A DNA stretch of 64,000 nucleotides, from assembly GCA_963725315.1 (NCBI GenBank), contig CAVRYA010000009.1, positions 1 through 64,000 of the forward strand. Direction: 5' to 3'. The notes under the pieces are model-generated. The model did no database searches, was not told where the DNA came from, and worked only from the letters and a program-made list of their open reading frames with translations. Below, piece by piece: positions 25,401-34,206 of the stretch. A program made the translations under genes and the position numbers. This DNA is from JBBRHQ01 sp963725315. Lineage in GTDB: Bacteria > Actinomycetota > Thermoleophilia > Solirubrobacterales > 70-9. Each line of letters opens with the position of its first letter. The first letter of the stretch is position 1.

Positions 25401-26630
25401 ATGAGGTCAGCGGAGGATCTGGAGAAGGTGTGGGTCATCGAGCGCGAGCTATGGGGTGAAGGGCCGCCGCACGAACTGTTCCGCGAGCTGCGCCATGGCT
25501 GCCCCGTCCACTGGACGGGCGGCGTCAGCGAGTACCCCGAGGAGGCGGGCTACTGGTCGGTGACCACGGCCGAAGACGTCCATTCGGTCAGCCGCGACTG
25601 GAAGACCTACTCGTCGGAGCTCGGTGGCGTCACCGCGATCAACGCCGGCTTTCCGATCGAGCTCAGCCGCGCGATGTTCATCGGCATGGACCCGCCCAAG
25701 CACGACCGGATCAAGGCTCTGTTCCAGGCCGGCTTCACGCCGAAGCGGATCGCCGCCCATGAGGAGGAGATCCGCGCGATCGTCACCGACGTGCTCGAGT
25801 CGCTCGAGGGCCGCGACACCTGCGACCTGGTCACCGACGTCGCCCAGCCGGCGGTCTCCCGCGTGATCGGCAACTTCATGGGGATCCCGCCCGAGGACGA
25901 CGAGGTCTGGGCCAACCTGATGAACTCGGCTCTGGGTGCGGGCGACCCCGACCTCAACCCGGATGGGGTCGAGGGCGTGATCGAGCACGACATCCCCGAG
26001 ATCTTCGAGCGCTGCCTGCGGATGGTCGCGGCCAGGCGCGAGAACCCGACCGACGATCTGACCAGCGTCCTCGTCCACGCCGAGGTCGACGGGCAGAAGC
26101 TGGAGGAGCACGAGATCGTCATGGGCTTCTTCCTCCTGGTCGCCGCCGGCAACGACAGCACCAAGGCCACCTACTGCAGCGGCATGCGAGCGCTGATCGA
26201 GCACCCCGAGCAGCGCCGGCTGCTGGTCGAGGACCCCTCGCTGATCCCCGGCGCGGTGGAGGAGTGCCTGCGCATGTACCCGGCCTTCGCCCACTTCCGC
26301 CGCACCGCAACCTGCGACACCGAGCTCGCCGGCAGGAAGATCAGCGAGGGCGAGAAGGTGGTGATGTGGTACGTGTCATCGAACCGCGACGAGACGCGCT
26401 ACGAGGACCCGGACCGCTTCGACGTGCTGCGCAACCCCGAGCACCAGGCATTCGGGGCCGGCGGGCGGCACTTCTGCCTCGGCACGGCGCTGGCCCGGCT
26501 GGAGCTGCGGATCCTCTTCGAGGAGACCCTCGCCCGCTATCCGCAGATGGAGCTCGCGGCGGAGCCGACGATCGTCGAGTCGGCCTTCATCAACCAGCCG
26601 AAGACGCTGCCGATCCGGCTCAACGCCTGA
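25401..26630 (+). CDS. Cytochrome P450 (first of two paralogues)
   Basis: A 409-residue soluble bacterial P450. The I-helix oxygen motif is VAAGNDSTKAT, the K-helix ExxR is EECLRMYP, and the haem loop is FGAGGRHFCLGTALARLE with the Cys ligand. GGAGG lies six bases before ATG 25401; an in-frame ATG at 25389 is possible. Close similarity over the full length to the gene at 39073-40302 shows a duplication. The family look is that of steroid, terpene or fatty-acid hydroxylases. No ferredoxin gene is nearby. Confidence 0.93.
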   Translation: MRSAEDLEKVWVIERELWGEGPPHELFRELRHGCPVHWTGGVSEYPEEAGYWSVTTAEDVHSVSRDWKTYSSELGGVTAINAGFPIELSRAMFIGMDPPKHDRIKALFQAGFTPKRIAAHEEEIRAIVTDVLESLEGRDTCDLVTDVAQPAVSRVIGNFMGIPPEDDEVWANLMNSALGAGDPDLNPDGVEGVIEHDIPEIFERCLRMVAARRENPTDDLTSVLVHAEVDGQKLEEHEIVMGFFLLVAAGNDSTKATYCSGMRALIEHPEQRRLLVEDPSLIPGAVEECLRMYPAFAHFRRTATCDTELAGRKISEGEKVVMWYVSSNRDETRYEDPDRFDVLRNPEHQAFGAGGRHFCLGTALARLELRILFEETLARYPQMELAAEPTIVESAFINQPKTLPIRLNA

Positions 26631-26633
26631 GCC

Positions 26634-27575
26634 TCACCTGGGCAGCGGTTGCCAGGTCGCTTCGCCGGCCAGGTCGGCGCCGGTCAGCATTCCCTTGGCG
26701 GAACCGCCACCGGAGGGGGCGGTGAAGAGGCCGTTGTCGCTGTCGAACAAGGTGGCGCTGGAGAAGACCAGCTTGCGTCCGTTCGGGGAGAAGGTCGGAT
26801 CGAACTGCTCGCTGAAGCTGCCGTTGATCGGTACCCGGTGCCGGCGGCGGCCATCGCTGCGCATCCTCCAGATCTTGCTGTGACCCTGCCGGCGGCTGGC
26901 GTAGGCGATCGAGCCCCCGCCGGGTGAGAAGTCGGGAGAGAGGTCGAAGACCGCGGGCGAGTGGGTGAGGTTCCGCTTGTGCGAGCCGTCCGGGCGCATC
27001 GTCCAGACGTCGGTGATCGCGCTGTTTCGGTCGATGCGATTGCTGGAGAAGGCGATCAGCCTGCCGTTCGGGGACCAGGTGGGTTGGTAGTCGTAGAGCT
27101 TGTTGCCGTTGGCCTGGGTCAGGCGATGGGCCTTCGAGCCGTCCGATCTCATCTTGGCGATTCCGCCGTCGCGGCCGAAGACGATGAAGCGCCCGCTGGG
27201 CGAGAAGGCGGGATGGGCGTCGTTGTGGCCGCTGCTGATCCCGTGCTTCCCGGTTCCGTCGGCCCGCATGATCCAGATCTCGTTGGTGAGCCCGGGGCCG
27301 TTCTGGGCGAAGGCGATCCGCTTGCCGTCCGGCGAGTAGCTGGGCTCGCCCTGGCCCAGGGTGTCGTTGGTGAGCGGAAGCGGCCCGCCGCCACCTGGCG
27401 GCAGCGAGAACAGCTCGCTGTCGCCCGGCCCGGGGAAGCCCGAGTAGGTGATCTTGCCGTTGCGGCCGGGGAACGCGGCCTGGGCGGAGGCGGCGAGGAC
27501 GAGCGCCAGCGCAACCGCCGTTGGGGCGACGAGCGCGGCAGGCCTCCGCAGCGCTCCCCACGTCTCCCCAAACAT
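26634..27575 (-). CDS. Exported PD40/TolB-like beta-propeller protein
   Basis: A 313-residue protein with signal peptide ending ASAQAAFPGRNGKITYSG. Blades repeat the pattern EPSYSPDGKRIAFA, HPAFSPSGRFIVFG, QPTWSPNGRLIAFS, SPDFSPGGGSIAYA and DPTFSPNGRKLVFS, about 40-45 residues apart, five to six in total. It is similar in plan to the 17865 gene. Its stop is three bases from the convergent P450 stop. Confidence 0.85.
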   Translation of the reverse strand: MFGETWGALRRPAALVAPTAVALALVLAASAQAAFPGRNGKITYSGFPGPGDSELFSLPPGGGGPLPLTNDTLGQGEPSYSPDGKRIAFAQNGPGLTNEIWIMRADGTGKHGISSGHNDAHPAFSPSGRFIVFGRDGGIAKMRSDGSKAHRLTQANGNKLYDYQPTWSPNGRLIAFSSNRIDRNSAITDVWTMRPDGSHKRNLTHSPAVFDLSPDFSPGGGSIAYASRRQGHSKIWRMRSDGRRRHRVPINGSFSEQFDPTFSPNGRKLVFSSATLFDSDNGLFTAPSGGGSAKGMLTGADLAGEATWQPLPR

Positions 27576-27639
27576 GGTCGGGACACTAGCCCTTTTCCGA
27601 CCCCGTCACAAACGCCCTGCGCTGCGTGGATCTGGGAGC

Positions 27640-29997
27640 ATGGCCTCCGTGAGCGCGTTCGGCCCTTCCCTGCGCACGGCGATCGCCCTCGCCTGCGTCG
27701 GCTGCGCCGCCTCCCCCGCCTTCGCCGCTGGATCGCCGTTGATCCACGCCCATCGGGGCGGGGCGATCGTCAAGGGACAGCCCACCTATGCAGAGAACAC
27801 GATGCCGGCCTTCCGCCGGGCCGCGCGTCAGGGCTTCGTGCTCGAGCTCGACGTGAAGCTGACGGCCGACGGTGTGCCCGTCGTCTTCCACGACGACACC
27901 CTGGACCGGGTCACGCCCTGCACCGGCCTGCTCGCCGACCACACCCTGGCCCAGCTCGGCGGCTGCAAGCTCGACGTGCTCGGCGCCGAGGACCACTTGC
28001 GCCAGCTTCCGAGCGGCGACCGCCGCCGGGCCCCGATCCCGACCTTCGCCACCGTGCTGCGGCTGCTGCGGAGGACAGGGGCATCGGCGAACATCGAGAT
28101 CAAGAACCTCCCGACCGACGGCGACTACGACCCGACCCCCGCCTTCGCGACCGCCGTGGTCGACGCGATCGCCCGCAGCGGCGTGCCCTCCGATCAGCTG
28201 ATCATCCAGAGCTTCTTGCCCGCCAACCTGACCGTGGCCCAGCAGCGGCTGCCGGGGGTCGACACCTCCTTGCTCAGCATCGCGGCAGCCAACGGGGCCT
28301 TCATCGGCCTGGCCCACGACAACGGCTACCAATGGGTCTCCCCCCAGTGGCCGGTCTCCCAGGACTACGTCTCCGAGGCGCACTCGGTGGGACTGCGGGT
28401 GGTCCCCTACACGGTGGATACCGCCGCGGACATGAGGACAGCGTTCGACGTCGGGGTCGATGCGCTGATTACCAACGACCCGACCCGAGCACGGCGGGTG
28501 TTCGCGCGGGCAGAGGGCTCCCCGCCCCGGATCCCGCCTCCCCCCACGGCGGCCCAGTGCAGGCCCACCTTCGCCAAGCGCAGCGAGCCGCCGATTCGCG
28601 CCTTCGACCCGGCCCGGGGCGCGCCACGCGTTTTCGCGATGCAGTTCAAGCAGGACCTGCAGAACGTCGAGAGCTACGGCTCGTTCCGGCGGAAGATCGA
28701 GTGCATGATCCGCCGCTACGTCGTCCCGTACAAGGCGAAGGGCAGGCCGAACGTGGTCGCATTCAACGAGGACATCGGGCTGATGACCGTGGCGACCGGT
28801 TCGCGCGGTGAGGATGTCCGCCAGAACTTCGGCGGGCCGGATCCCCCGGCCGGATGCGCCGCCTCGCCGCCTCCGTGCGCGGCAATACTCGCGCTGGTCT
28901 CCCTCGGCAACGCCTACGGTGACCAGCGTGCCGCATACGGCGACCGCTTCGCGACGGTGCCGCCGCTCGCCGCTCCGCTTCTGGCCGCCACCGACACCTT
29001 TGCCCGCGGCTGGATGCAGGTGTTCTCCGACATGGCCCGCCGGTACGACGTCTACATGCTCGGCTCCAACGATCAGGCGCGGTTCCGCGAGTCCCGGGAC
29101 CCGGCGGAGATCGACGCCTTCCGAGACCCGGATCTGCCGAAACCCGACAGCGTCTACGTCGCCACCGCCCCGGAGGTCTACAACGAGGCCTTTCTCTGGG
29201 CCCCCCACTTCGTGCGCAGGGAGGGCCCGCGGCCGCTTCGAAACGTCGTCGCGCAGAACCGCAAGGTGCCGCTCACTCCGATCGAGCAGGGGATACAGCT
29301 GGCCCCGGGTCCCTCCAGCGGGCCCGACGCGATCGCCAACGTCCGTCCCTACCGGCTGCCTCATACACGGGCGCGGATGGCGTTCGCGACCAGCCTCCCG
29401 GCCTTCGAGTACGGCTACGACTTCGGGTTGAAGCCGGCGGCGCTCGACCCCTGCTCGGACATCGCCACCTACTACATGCCGTGCCTGGACCGGCTGGGCA
29501 CCAACCTGGTGATGCAGGACGAGGCCAATCCCGGACCATGGGCGGGCATCGGGGGGCAGGGAGCCTGGCAGCCGCTCGAGTGGATGGGCTCGACCTGGCG
29601 CGCCAGCGCCGATCCCACCGTCTCCTTCGACTACAACGTCACCCCGCACATGGTCGGCAACCTCGCCGACCTCGCCTTCGACGGCCAGACTGCGATCACC
29701 CAGCGGGGCCTGCGCGGCCCTGGCCGCTGCACCTACGTCGGCAACCGGCGCGCCCTGCCGTCCGACCAGCCGCCGTTCCGGCGCTACGCCGGGCCAAAGC
29801 GCCAGTTCCTGGCGATCGTGCCCTGGGTGAGGCGGAGAGGCTCGCGAGCCGAGCTGGTCGCGACAGCCGGGCGGCTGAACGCCTACTCGGGCAGCCGGAT
29901 CGAGAACGACTACCTGGAGACGGCGGTGATCGCCGACCTCCCCTTCCCCCGTGACCGCCGGCGAGCCAACTGCCTCGGGGTCCCCCACTCGGGTTAA
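27640..29997 (+). CDS. Secreted glycerophosphodiesterase fused to a nitrilase-fold domain
   Basis: One uninterrupted 785-residue frame. Residues 1-30 are a signal peptide (ASPAFAAG). Residues 33-290 are a GDPD TIM barrel: LIHAHRGG (His36, His38, Arg39), TYAENT (Glu53, Asn54), LELDVKLT (Glu69, Asp71) and FHDDTLDR (His84). A proline-rich linker (295-302) leads to a second domain with VVAFNEDIG (Glu377), AQNRKVPLTPIE (Lys542) and YYMPCLDRLGTN (Cys615), the Glu-Lys-Cys order of the nitrilase superfamily. The first domain should cleave glycerophosphodiesters outside the membrane; the second may act on an amide or ester. I know of no characterised protein with this fusion. Confidence 0.82.
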   Translation: MASVSAFGPSLRTAIALACVGCAASPAFAAGSPLIHAHRGGAIVKGQPTYAENTMPAFRRAARQGFVLELDVKLTADGVPVVFHDDTLDRVTPCTGLLADHTLAQLGGCKLDVLGAEDHLRQLPSGDRRRAPIPTFATVLRLLRRTGASANIEIKNLPTDGDYDPTPAFATAVVDAIARSGVPSDQLIIQSFLPANLTVAQQRLPGVDTSLLSIAAANGAFIGLAHDNGYQWVSPQWPVSQDYVSEAHSVGLRVVPYTVDTAADMRTAFDVGVDALITNDPTRARRVFARAEGSPPRIPPPPTAAQCRPTFAKRSEPPIRAFDPARGAPRVFAMQFKQDLQNVESYGSFRRKIECMIRRYVVPYKAKGRPNVVAFNEDIGLMTVATGSRGEDVRQNFGGPDPPAGCAASPPPCAAILALVSLGNAYGDQRAAYGDRFATVPPLAAPLLAATDTFARGWMQVFSDMARRYDVYMLGSNDQARFRESRDPAEIDAFRDPDLPKPDSVYVATAPEVYNEAFLWAPHFVRREGPRPLRNVVAQNRKVPLTPIEQGIQLAPGPSSGPDAIANVRPYRLPHTRARMAFATSLPAFEYGYDFGLKPAALDPCSDIATYYMPCLDRLGTNLVMQDEANPGPWAGIGGQGAWQPLEWMGSTWRASADPTVSFDYNVTPHMVGNLADLAFDGQTAITQRGLRGPGRCTYVGNRRALPSDQPPFRRYAGPKRQFLAIVPWVRRRGSRAELVATAGRLNAYSGSRIENDYLETAVIADLPFPRDRRRANCLGVPHSG

Positions 29998-30022
29998 GGA
30001 GCGTCGCTCAATCCAGGTTGCG

Positions 30023-30656
30023 TCACCGGTGCCGGTGACGCTGGACGAACCGGAGGCACTGCCTCTTGCTCCGGAATCCGAAGCGAGCCCAGCCGCCGTG
30101 GCGGCACTCCTTGCGGGTGGTCGGCAGCGACGGCGCGTCGGAGACCACGGCCCGGCCGATCAGCGGCCCCCCGAACCAGTCCAGCGAGCCGACCCGGCAG
30201 TCGAGCGGGTCGGGGACCTCCGGGTCCGCCGGCCAGAACTGGAAGACGTCGTGGCCGGAGCCGCCGTCGTCGACCAGCCTGACGCTGAAGCCGAGGAAGC
30301 CGGGCGCGTTGGCGAAGGGGCCCTGGACCGTCAGCACCGCGACGTTGCCAGTGACGTTGAGGCAGGAGACCGGGCCGGAGATCGGCAGGATCCCCCCCGG
30401 GTTGAATGACGCGGAACCCGCTCGGGTTCTCTCCCGAGGGGCCGCTGGAGGCGTCGACGTCGATGTCGGTGGCGCTGAAGTCGTCGAGGATCAGGTTGCT
30501 CCCGGTGGCGGTGACGCTGTCGAGCTGCGAGGGCCGCGGCTGGCGCTGGGCCGAGGCCTGGCGCGGGAGCAGGAAGATCGCCAGGATCGCGCCGAGGCTG
30601 AGGGCGAAGCGGCGAGCTGATGCCGGGCGAATCAGTCGCGGACTCCCACCACGCAC
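30023..30656 (-). CDS. Secreted protein of unknown function, one frameshift
   Basis: From GTG 30656 (or GTG 30707) a signal peptide ending LLPRQASAQRQ is read, then QLDSVTATGSNLILDDFSA. Near 30415 the frame shifts; removing one base gives SGSASFNPGGILPIS and continues into the open frame with CLNVTGNVAVLTVQGPF and FLGFSVRLVDDGGSGHDVFQ, stopping at 30023. The span is 3n+1. The pattern (beta-rich, LTVQGPF, RLVDDGG) resembles exported beta-sandwich proteins of the same lineage; no function is known. Confidence 0.65.
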
Positions 30657-30739
30657 AGTCTTCCACCGCTCCCGCCGAATGCAACCCGGCTGCGACCAGG
30701 CATGCACTAATGGCCTCCTAATGCTTTGCTAACCTTCCG

Positions 30740-30880
30740 GCAGTTCAAATCCTGCTGAGTCCCCGCCGATCCTTCGGCGGGGGACGGGGGACCCAATTGT
30801 TGGGGCGAATCGCGGCCTTGGCGCCGCGTAGCGCTAGCTCTTCAGCGCGAGCCCGTCAGCTAACCCCGGAAGCGACGAGA
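30740..30880 (+). promoter_or_regulatory. c-di-AMP riboswitch (ydaO/yuaA type)
   Basis: The conserved blocks of this class occur in order: TGCTGAGTCC (30753-30762), a GC hairpin 30762-30783, CGGGGGACCCA (30785-30795), TTGGGGCGAATCG (30800-30812), CGTAG (30827-30831), and the 3' block CCCGTCAGCTAACCCCGGA (30852-30870). This is the core of the ydaO element that binds cyclic di-AMP, usually shutting the gene off at high ligand. It ends about 20 bases before the Rpf-like gene, a pairing known from other actinobacteria. Confidence 0.92.
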
Positions 30881-30890
30881 GCGGAGCGTG

Positions 30891-31334
30891 ATGAGGTCCA
30901 TACCTTCCCTGGCGAGTTTTCGACCCTGGCTGTGCCTGGTCGCGGTGGCGGCCGCGGCGATCCTGTCGGTCGGCGCGACGGTCGGTCTCGCCGGCGCCTC
31001 GGCCGCAAGCGGCGGCGTCGGCACCGGCCCGAAGGGCGGCGGGCACGCGAGCAAGCGCCTCGCCGACCGCTATGACCAGATCTGGACTGCTTTCCCCCGG
31101 CGCGAGCGGCGCTGGGCGCACCGCACCAGCCAGTGCGAGTCGGGCGGCAACCCCCGGGCGATCGGCGGCGGCGGCATCTACCGCGGCGCCTTCCAGTTCC
31201 TGAAGTCGACCTGGCGAGGTTCCCCGAGGAGCCCCGGCGGCGACCCGATCGCCTACTCCTACCGCACCCAGGCCGTGGTGGCGGTGCTGCTGAAGCGGCG
31301 CGACGGCGCCGGCCACTGGCCGGTCTGCGGCTAG
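30891..31334 (+). CDS. Rpf-like transglycosylase domain protein
   Basis: A 147-residue exported protein: signal/anchor segment (residues 9-38), a Gly-rich linker, then a resuscitation-promoting-factor-like domain from about 62 with TSQCESGGNPRAIGGGGIYR, GAFQFLKSTW and, at the end, GHWPVCG. The Glu of CESGGN is the expected catalytic acid and the two Cys should pair. Such enzymes cleave peptidoglycan and aid regrowth. The c-di-AMP riboswitch directly upstream links it to cell-wall and osmotic control. ATG 30891 is preferred over the GTG at 30888. Confidence 0.9.
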   Translation: MRSIPSLASFRPWLCLVAVAAAAILSVGATVGLAGASAASGGVGTGPKGGGHASKRLADRYDQIWTAFPRRERRWAHRTSQCESGGNPRAIGGGGIYRGAFQFLKSTWRGSPRSPGGDPIAYSYRTQAVVAVLLKRRDGAGHWPVCG

Positions 31335-32194
31335 CCCGCGCCGAGCTTCTCCAGGCGCTCGGCGAGCCGGTTCATCCCTTGCTCGCGGGCGGCCCGGGCT
31401 GCCCCCCGCCAATCGGTGCCGCGGTCCTTCGGGCGCTTGACCTCGGCGTCCTGGAGGGTCGCGATCCGCTTGAAGGAGAGCAGCTCCTCGCGCGAGCCGA
31501 CCAGGGAGGCGCGCAGGCGCTGCCTGGTCTCGCCCACGGCCGCCTCCAGCACCTCCTCCAGCGAGCCGTGGCGGCGCAGCAGCTCTGCGGCCGTCTTCTC
31601 CCCGACGCCCTTCGCTCCCGGGATCCCGTCCGAGGGGTCTCCGCGCAGGGCGATGAAGTCGGGGACCAGCTCGGGCCCGATCCCGTAGCGCCGGCGCACC
31701 TCGGCCGGGGTGATCACCTCGGCGCCGCGGCCGCCGGTCCGCACGTAGAGGACGCTGACGCTTCCGCTCGCGCACTGGTACATGTCGCGGTCTCCGGTCA
31801 GCAGCAGCGCCCTGCCGCCGGCTTCGCTCTCGCGGGCCGCGAAGGAGCCGAGCAGGTCGTCGGCCTCGAGCGAGTCATGGTCGGCGATCGTCCAGCCGAA
31901 GGCGCCGAAGAAGTCGTGGCTTGCGGCGAACTGCGGCTCGAGCTCCTCCGGCACGGGGTCGCGGTCGCCGTGGTAGGCGGGATAGAGCTCGACCCGGTAG
32001 GAGGCCGCGTCGGGCCCGAAGCAGAGGACCACGGCGCGCGGCTCGTGCGCCTCGACCTCGCGCAGGATCAGGTTGGCGGCGCCGAGCAGGGCGTTGACCG
32101 GGCGGCCGCCGCTGCCGCGGATCGACCGCGGCAGCGCGTAGAAGGCGCGGAACAGCATCGAGGGAGCGTCCACTGCGAGGAGCGGGCCGGGCAC
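31331..32194 (-). CDS. 5'-3' exonuclease (FEN family, stand-alone)
   Basis: A 287-residue protein equal to the N-terminal nuclease domain of DNA polymerase I. It has LLAVDAPSMLFRAFYALP, SLEADDLLGSFAARE, ALLLTGDRDMYQ, and the helix-hairpin-helix ALRGDPSDGIPGAKGVGEKTA, carrying the acidic metal ligands. No polymerase domain follows, as in the second, separate exonucleases of actinobacteria. It should trim flaps or RNA primers. Start GTG 32194. Its stop overlaps the Rpf-like gene stop by four bases. Confidence 0.93.
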   Translation of the reverse strand: MPGPLLAVDAPSMLFRAFYALPRSIRGSGGRPVNALLGAANLILREVEAHEPRAVVLCFGPDAASYRVELYPAYHGDRDPVPEELEPQFAASHDFFGAFGWTIADHDSLEADDLLGSFAARESEAGGRALLLTGDRDMYQCASGSVSVLYVRTGGRGAEVITPAEVRRRYGIGPELVPDFIALRGDPSDGIPGAKGVGEKTAAELLRRHGSLEEVLEAAVGETRQRLRASLVGSREELLSFKRIATLQDAEVKRPKDRGTDWRGAARAAREQGMNRLAERLEKLGAG

Positions 32195-32231
32195 CCGCCC
32201 ACCGTAGCGGCCCGGCTATCGTGGCCTCCCG

Positions 32232-33887
32232 ATGAGCGGCGACTACATCTTCACGATGCACCGGGTCTCGCGCACGCACCCGCCCGGCAAGGAGGTGCTG
32301 AGCGACATCTCGCTGAGCTTCCTGCCCGGGGCGAAGATCGGGGTGCTCGGCTACAACGGGGCCGGCAAGTCGACCCTGCTGCGGATCATGGCCGGGGTCG
32401 ACACCGAGTTCGGCGGCGAGGCGCAGCTCCGTGCCGGCGCGACCGTCGGCATGCTGGAGCAGGAGCCGCAGCTCGACCCCTCCAAGGACGTCAAGGGCAA
32501 CGTCGAGGACGGCGTGCGTGAGCTGCGCGAGCTGCTCGATCGCTTCAACGAGCTGGCCGCCAGCTACAGCGAGGAGACCGCGGAGGAGTTCTCGCGCCTC
32601 CAGGACCGGATCGACGCCGCCGATGCCTGGAACCTGGAGACGATTCTGGAGACGGCGATGGACGCGCTCCGGCTGCCCCCCGCCGACGCCGACGTCAGCA
32701 CGCTCTCGGGCGGGGAGCGCCGCCGAGTCGCGCTCTGCCGGCTGCTGCTCTCGGCGCCCGATCTGCTGCTCCTCGACGAGCCGACCAACCACCTCGACGC
32801 AGAGTCCGTCGCCTGGCTGGAGCGCCACCTGGAGGAGTACAAGGGCACGGTGGTGGCGGTGACGCACGACCGCTACTTCCTCGACAATGTCGCCGGCTGG
32901 ATCCTCGAGCTCGACCGGGGGCGGGGAATACCCTTCCGCGGCAACTACTCCTCCTGGCTGGAGCAGAAGCACGAGCGCCTGGCGCAGGAGGAGCGAAAGC
33001 AGACGGCGCGCCAGCGGACGATCGCGGCCGAGCTGGAGTGGGTCCGCGAGAATCCGAAGGGCAGGCGGAAGAAGTCGAAGGCTCGCCTTGACCGCTACGA
33101 GGCGCTGCTGGCAGAGGAGCAGGCGGTGAAGCTGGAGGACGTGCAGATCCACATCCCGGCCGGCCCGCGCCTCGGCAAGGTGGTGATCGAGGCCGAGGGG
33201 CTGCGCAAGGGGTTCGGCGAAAAGCTGCTGATCGAGGACCTCTCCTTCTCCCTGCCGCCGGCCGGGATCGTCGGGGTGATCGGGCCCAACGGGGCCGGCA
33301 AGACGACGCTCTTCCGGATGATCGTCGGCGAAGAGGAGCCCGACGCCGGCGAGCTGCGATTGGGGGAGACGGTGGAGCTGGCCTACGTCGACCAGTCCCG
33401 CGACGCCCTCGACCCGGGGAAGACCGTCTGGGAGGAGATCTCCGGCGGCCAGGACGAGATCAAGGTCGGGGAGCGCTGGGTCAACTCGCGCGCCTACGTG
33501 GCCGGCTTCAACTTCAAGGGCTCCGACCAGCAGCGTGAGGTCGGCACGCTCTCCGGGGGCGAGCGCAACAGAGTCCACCTGGCGAAGCTTCTGCGCTCGG
33601 GCGGCAACCTGCTGCTTCTCGACGAGCCCACCAACGATCTCGACGTCGACACCCTGCGGGCGCTGGAGGAGGCCCTGCTCTCCTTCGCAGGCTGCGCGGT
33701 GGTCATCTCACACGACCGCTGGTTCCTCGACCGCGTCGCGACCCACGTGCTCGCCTTCGAAGGCGACTCGCAGGTGGTCTGGTTCGAAGGCAACTTCGAG
33801 GCCTACGAGGAGAACCGCCGCCAGCGGCTCGGCGCCGCAGCCGACCAGCCGCACCGGATCGCCTACAAGCGGCTGGTCTCCCGCTAG
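32232..33887 (+). CDS. ettA: EttA-type ABC-F translation factor
   Basis: A 551-residue protein with two ABC ATPase domains and no membrane part. Walker A motifs are GYNGAGKST and GPNGAGKTT; signatures LSGGERRRVALCRLLL and LSGGERNRVHLAKLL; Walker B LLLLDEPTNHLDAESV and LLLLDEPTNDLDVDTL. The basic linker with NPKGRRKKSKARLDRYE between the domains is the P-site tRNA interaction motif typical of EttA. It gates the ribosome's entry into elongation according to energy state. Confidence 0.95.
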   Translation: MSGDYIFTMHRVSRTHPPGKEVLSDISLSFLPGAKIGVLGYNGAGKSTLLRIMAGVDTEFGGEAQLRAGATVGMLEQEPQLDPSKDVKGNVEDGVRELRELLDRFNELAASYSEETAEEFSRLQDRIDAADAWNLETILETAMDALRLPPADADVSTLSGGERRRVALCRLLLSAPDLLLLDEPTNHLDAESVAWLERHLEEYKGTVVAVTHDRYFLDNVAGWILELDRGRGIPFRGNYSSWLEQKHERLAQEERKQTARQRTIAAELEWVRENPKGRRKKSKARLDRYEALLAEEQAVKLEDVQIHIPAGPRLGKVVIEAEGLRKGFGEKLLIEDLSFSLPPAGIVGVIGPNGAGKTTLFRMIVGEEEPDAGELRLGETVELAYVDQSRDALDPGKTVWEEISGGQDEIKVGERWVNSRAYVAGFNFKGSDQQREVGTLSGGERNRVHLAKLLRSGGNLLLLDEPTNDLDVDTLRALEEALLSFAGCAVVISHDRWFLDRVATHVLAFEGDSQVVWFEGNFEAYEENRRQRLGAAADQPHRIAYKRLVSR

Positions 33888-33905
33888 CTCAGCGGCGGGC
33901 CCGCC

Positions 33906-34175
33906 TCAGGCCGCGAAGCGCAGCTTGGCGCGGGCGCGGCGCTTTGCCGCCTCGGCCTCCCGGCTCTTCGGCGGAGCCGTGGTGGTCAGCTCGTCGAGCA
34001 GGGCCCGGGTCGCCGCGGCGATCTCCTCGACGGCGCGATCGAAGGCCTCGACGTTGGCCCGCGAGGGCTTGCTCGAGCCGCTGATCTTGCGCACGTACTG
34101 GAGGGCGGCGTCGTGGACCTCCTCCTGCGTCGCGGGAGGCTCGTAATTGTGGAGGGTGCGGATGTTTCGGCACAT
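33906..34175 (-). CDS. DUF2277 protein
   Basis: An 89-residue cytosolic protein beginning MCRNIRTLHNYEPPATQEEV, the invariant start of DUF2277, with ALQYVRKISGSSKPSRAN in the core; the full family length is present. Its role is unknown. It is convergent with ettA and divergent from the RTX-like gene. Confidence 0.9.
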   Translation of the reverse strand: MCRNIRTLHNYEPPATQEEVHDAALQYVRKISGSSKPSRANVEAFDRAVEEIAAATRALLDELTTTAPPKSREAEAAKRRARAKLRFAA

Positions 34176-34206
34176 GCCCCCAGCCTAGAGCGTTCTGCTA
34201 TCCAGG

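Noticed and set aside
26704..26900. Short plus-strand frames between the P450 and the GDPD gene
   Set aside because: They are antisense to the PD40 repeats of the 26634-27575 gene and carry no independent signals.
30738..30760. A tRNA T-arm-like sequence (GCAGTTCAAATCCTGC) that suggested a tRNA fragment or attachment site
   Set aside because: The stem lacks one G, there is no acceptor or anticodon arm, and the stretch is better explained as the 5' part of the c-di-AMP riboswitch, whose other blocks follow in order.
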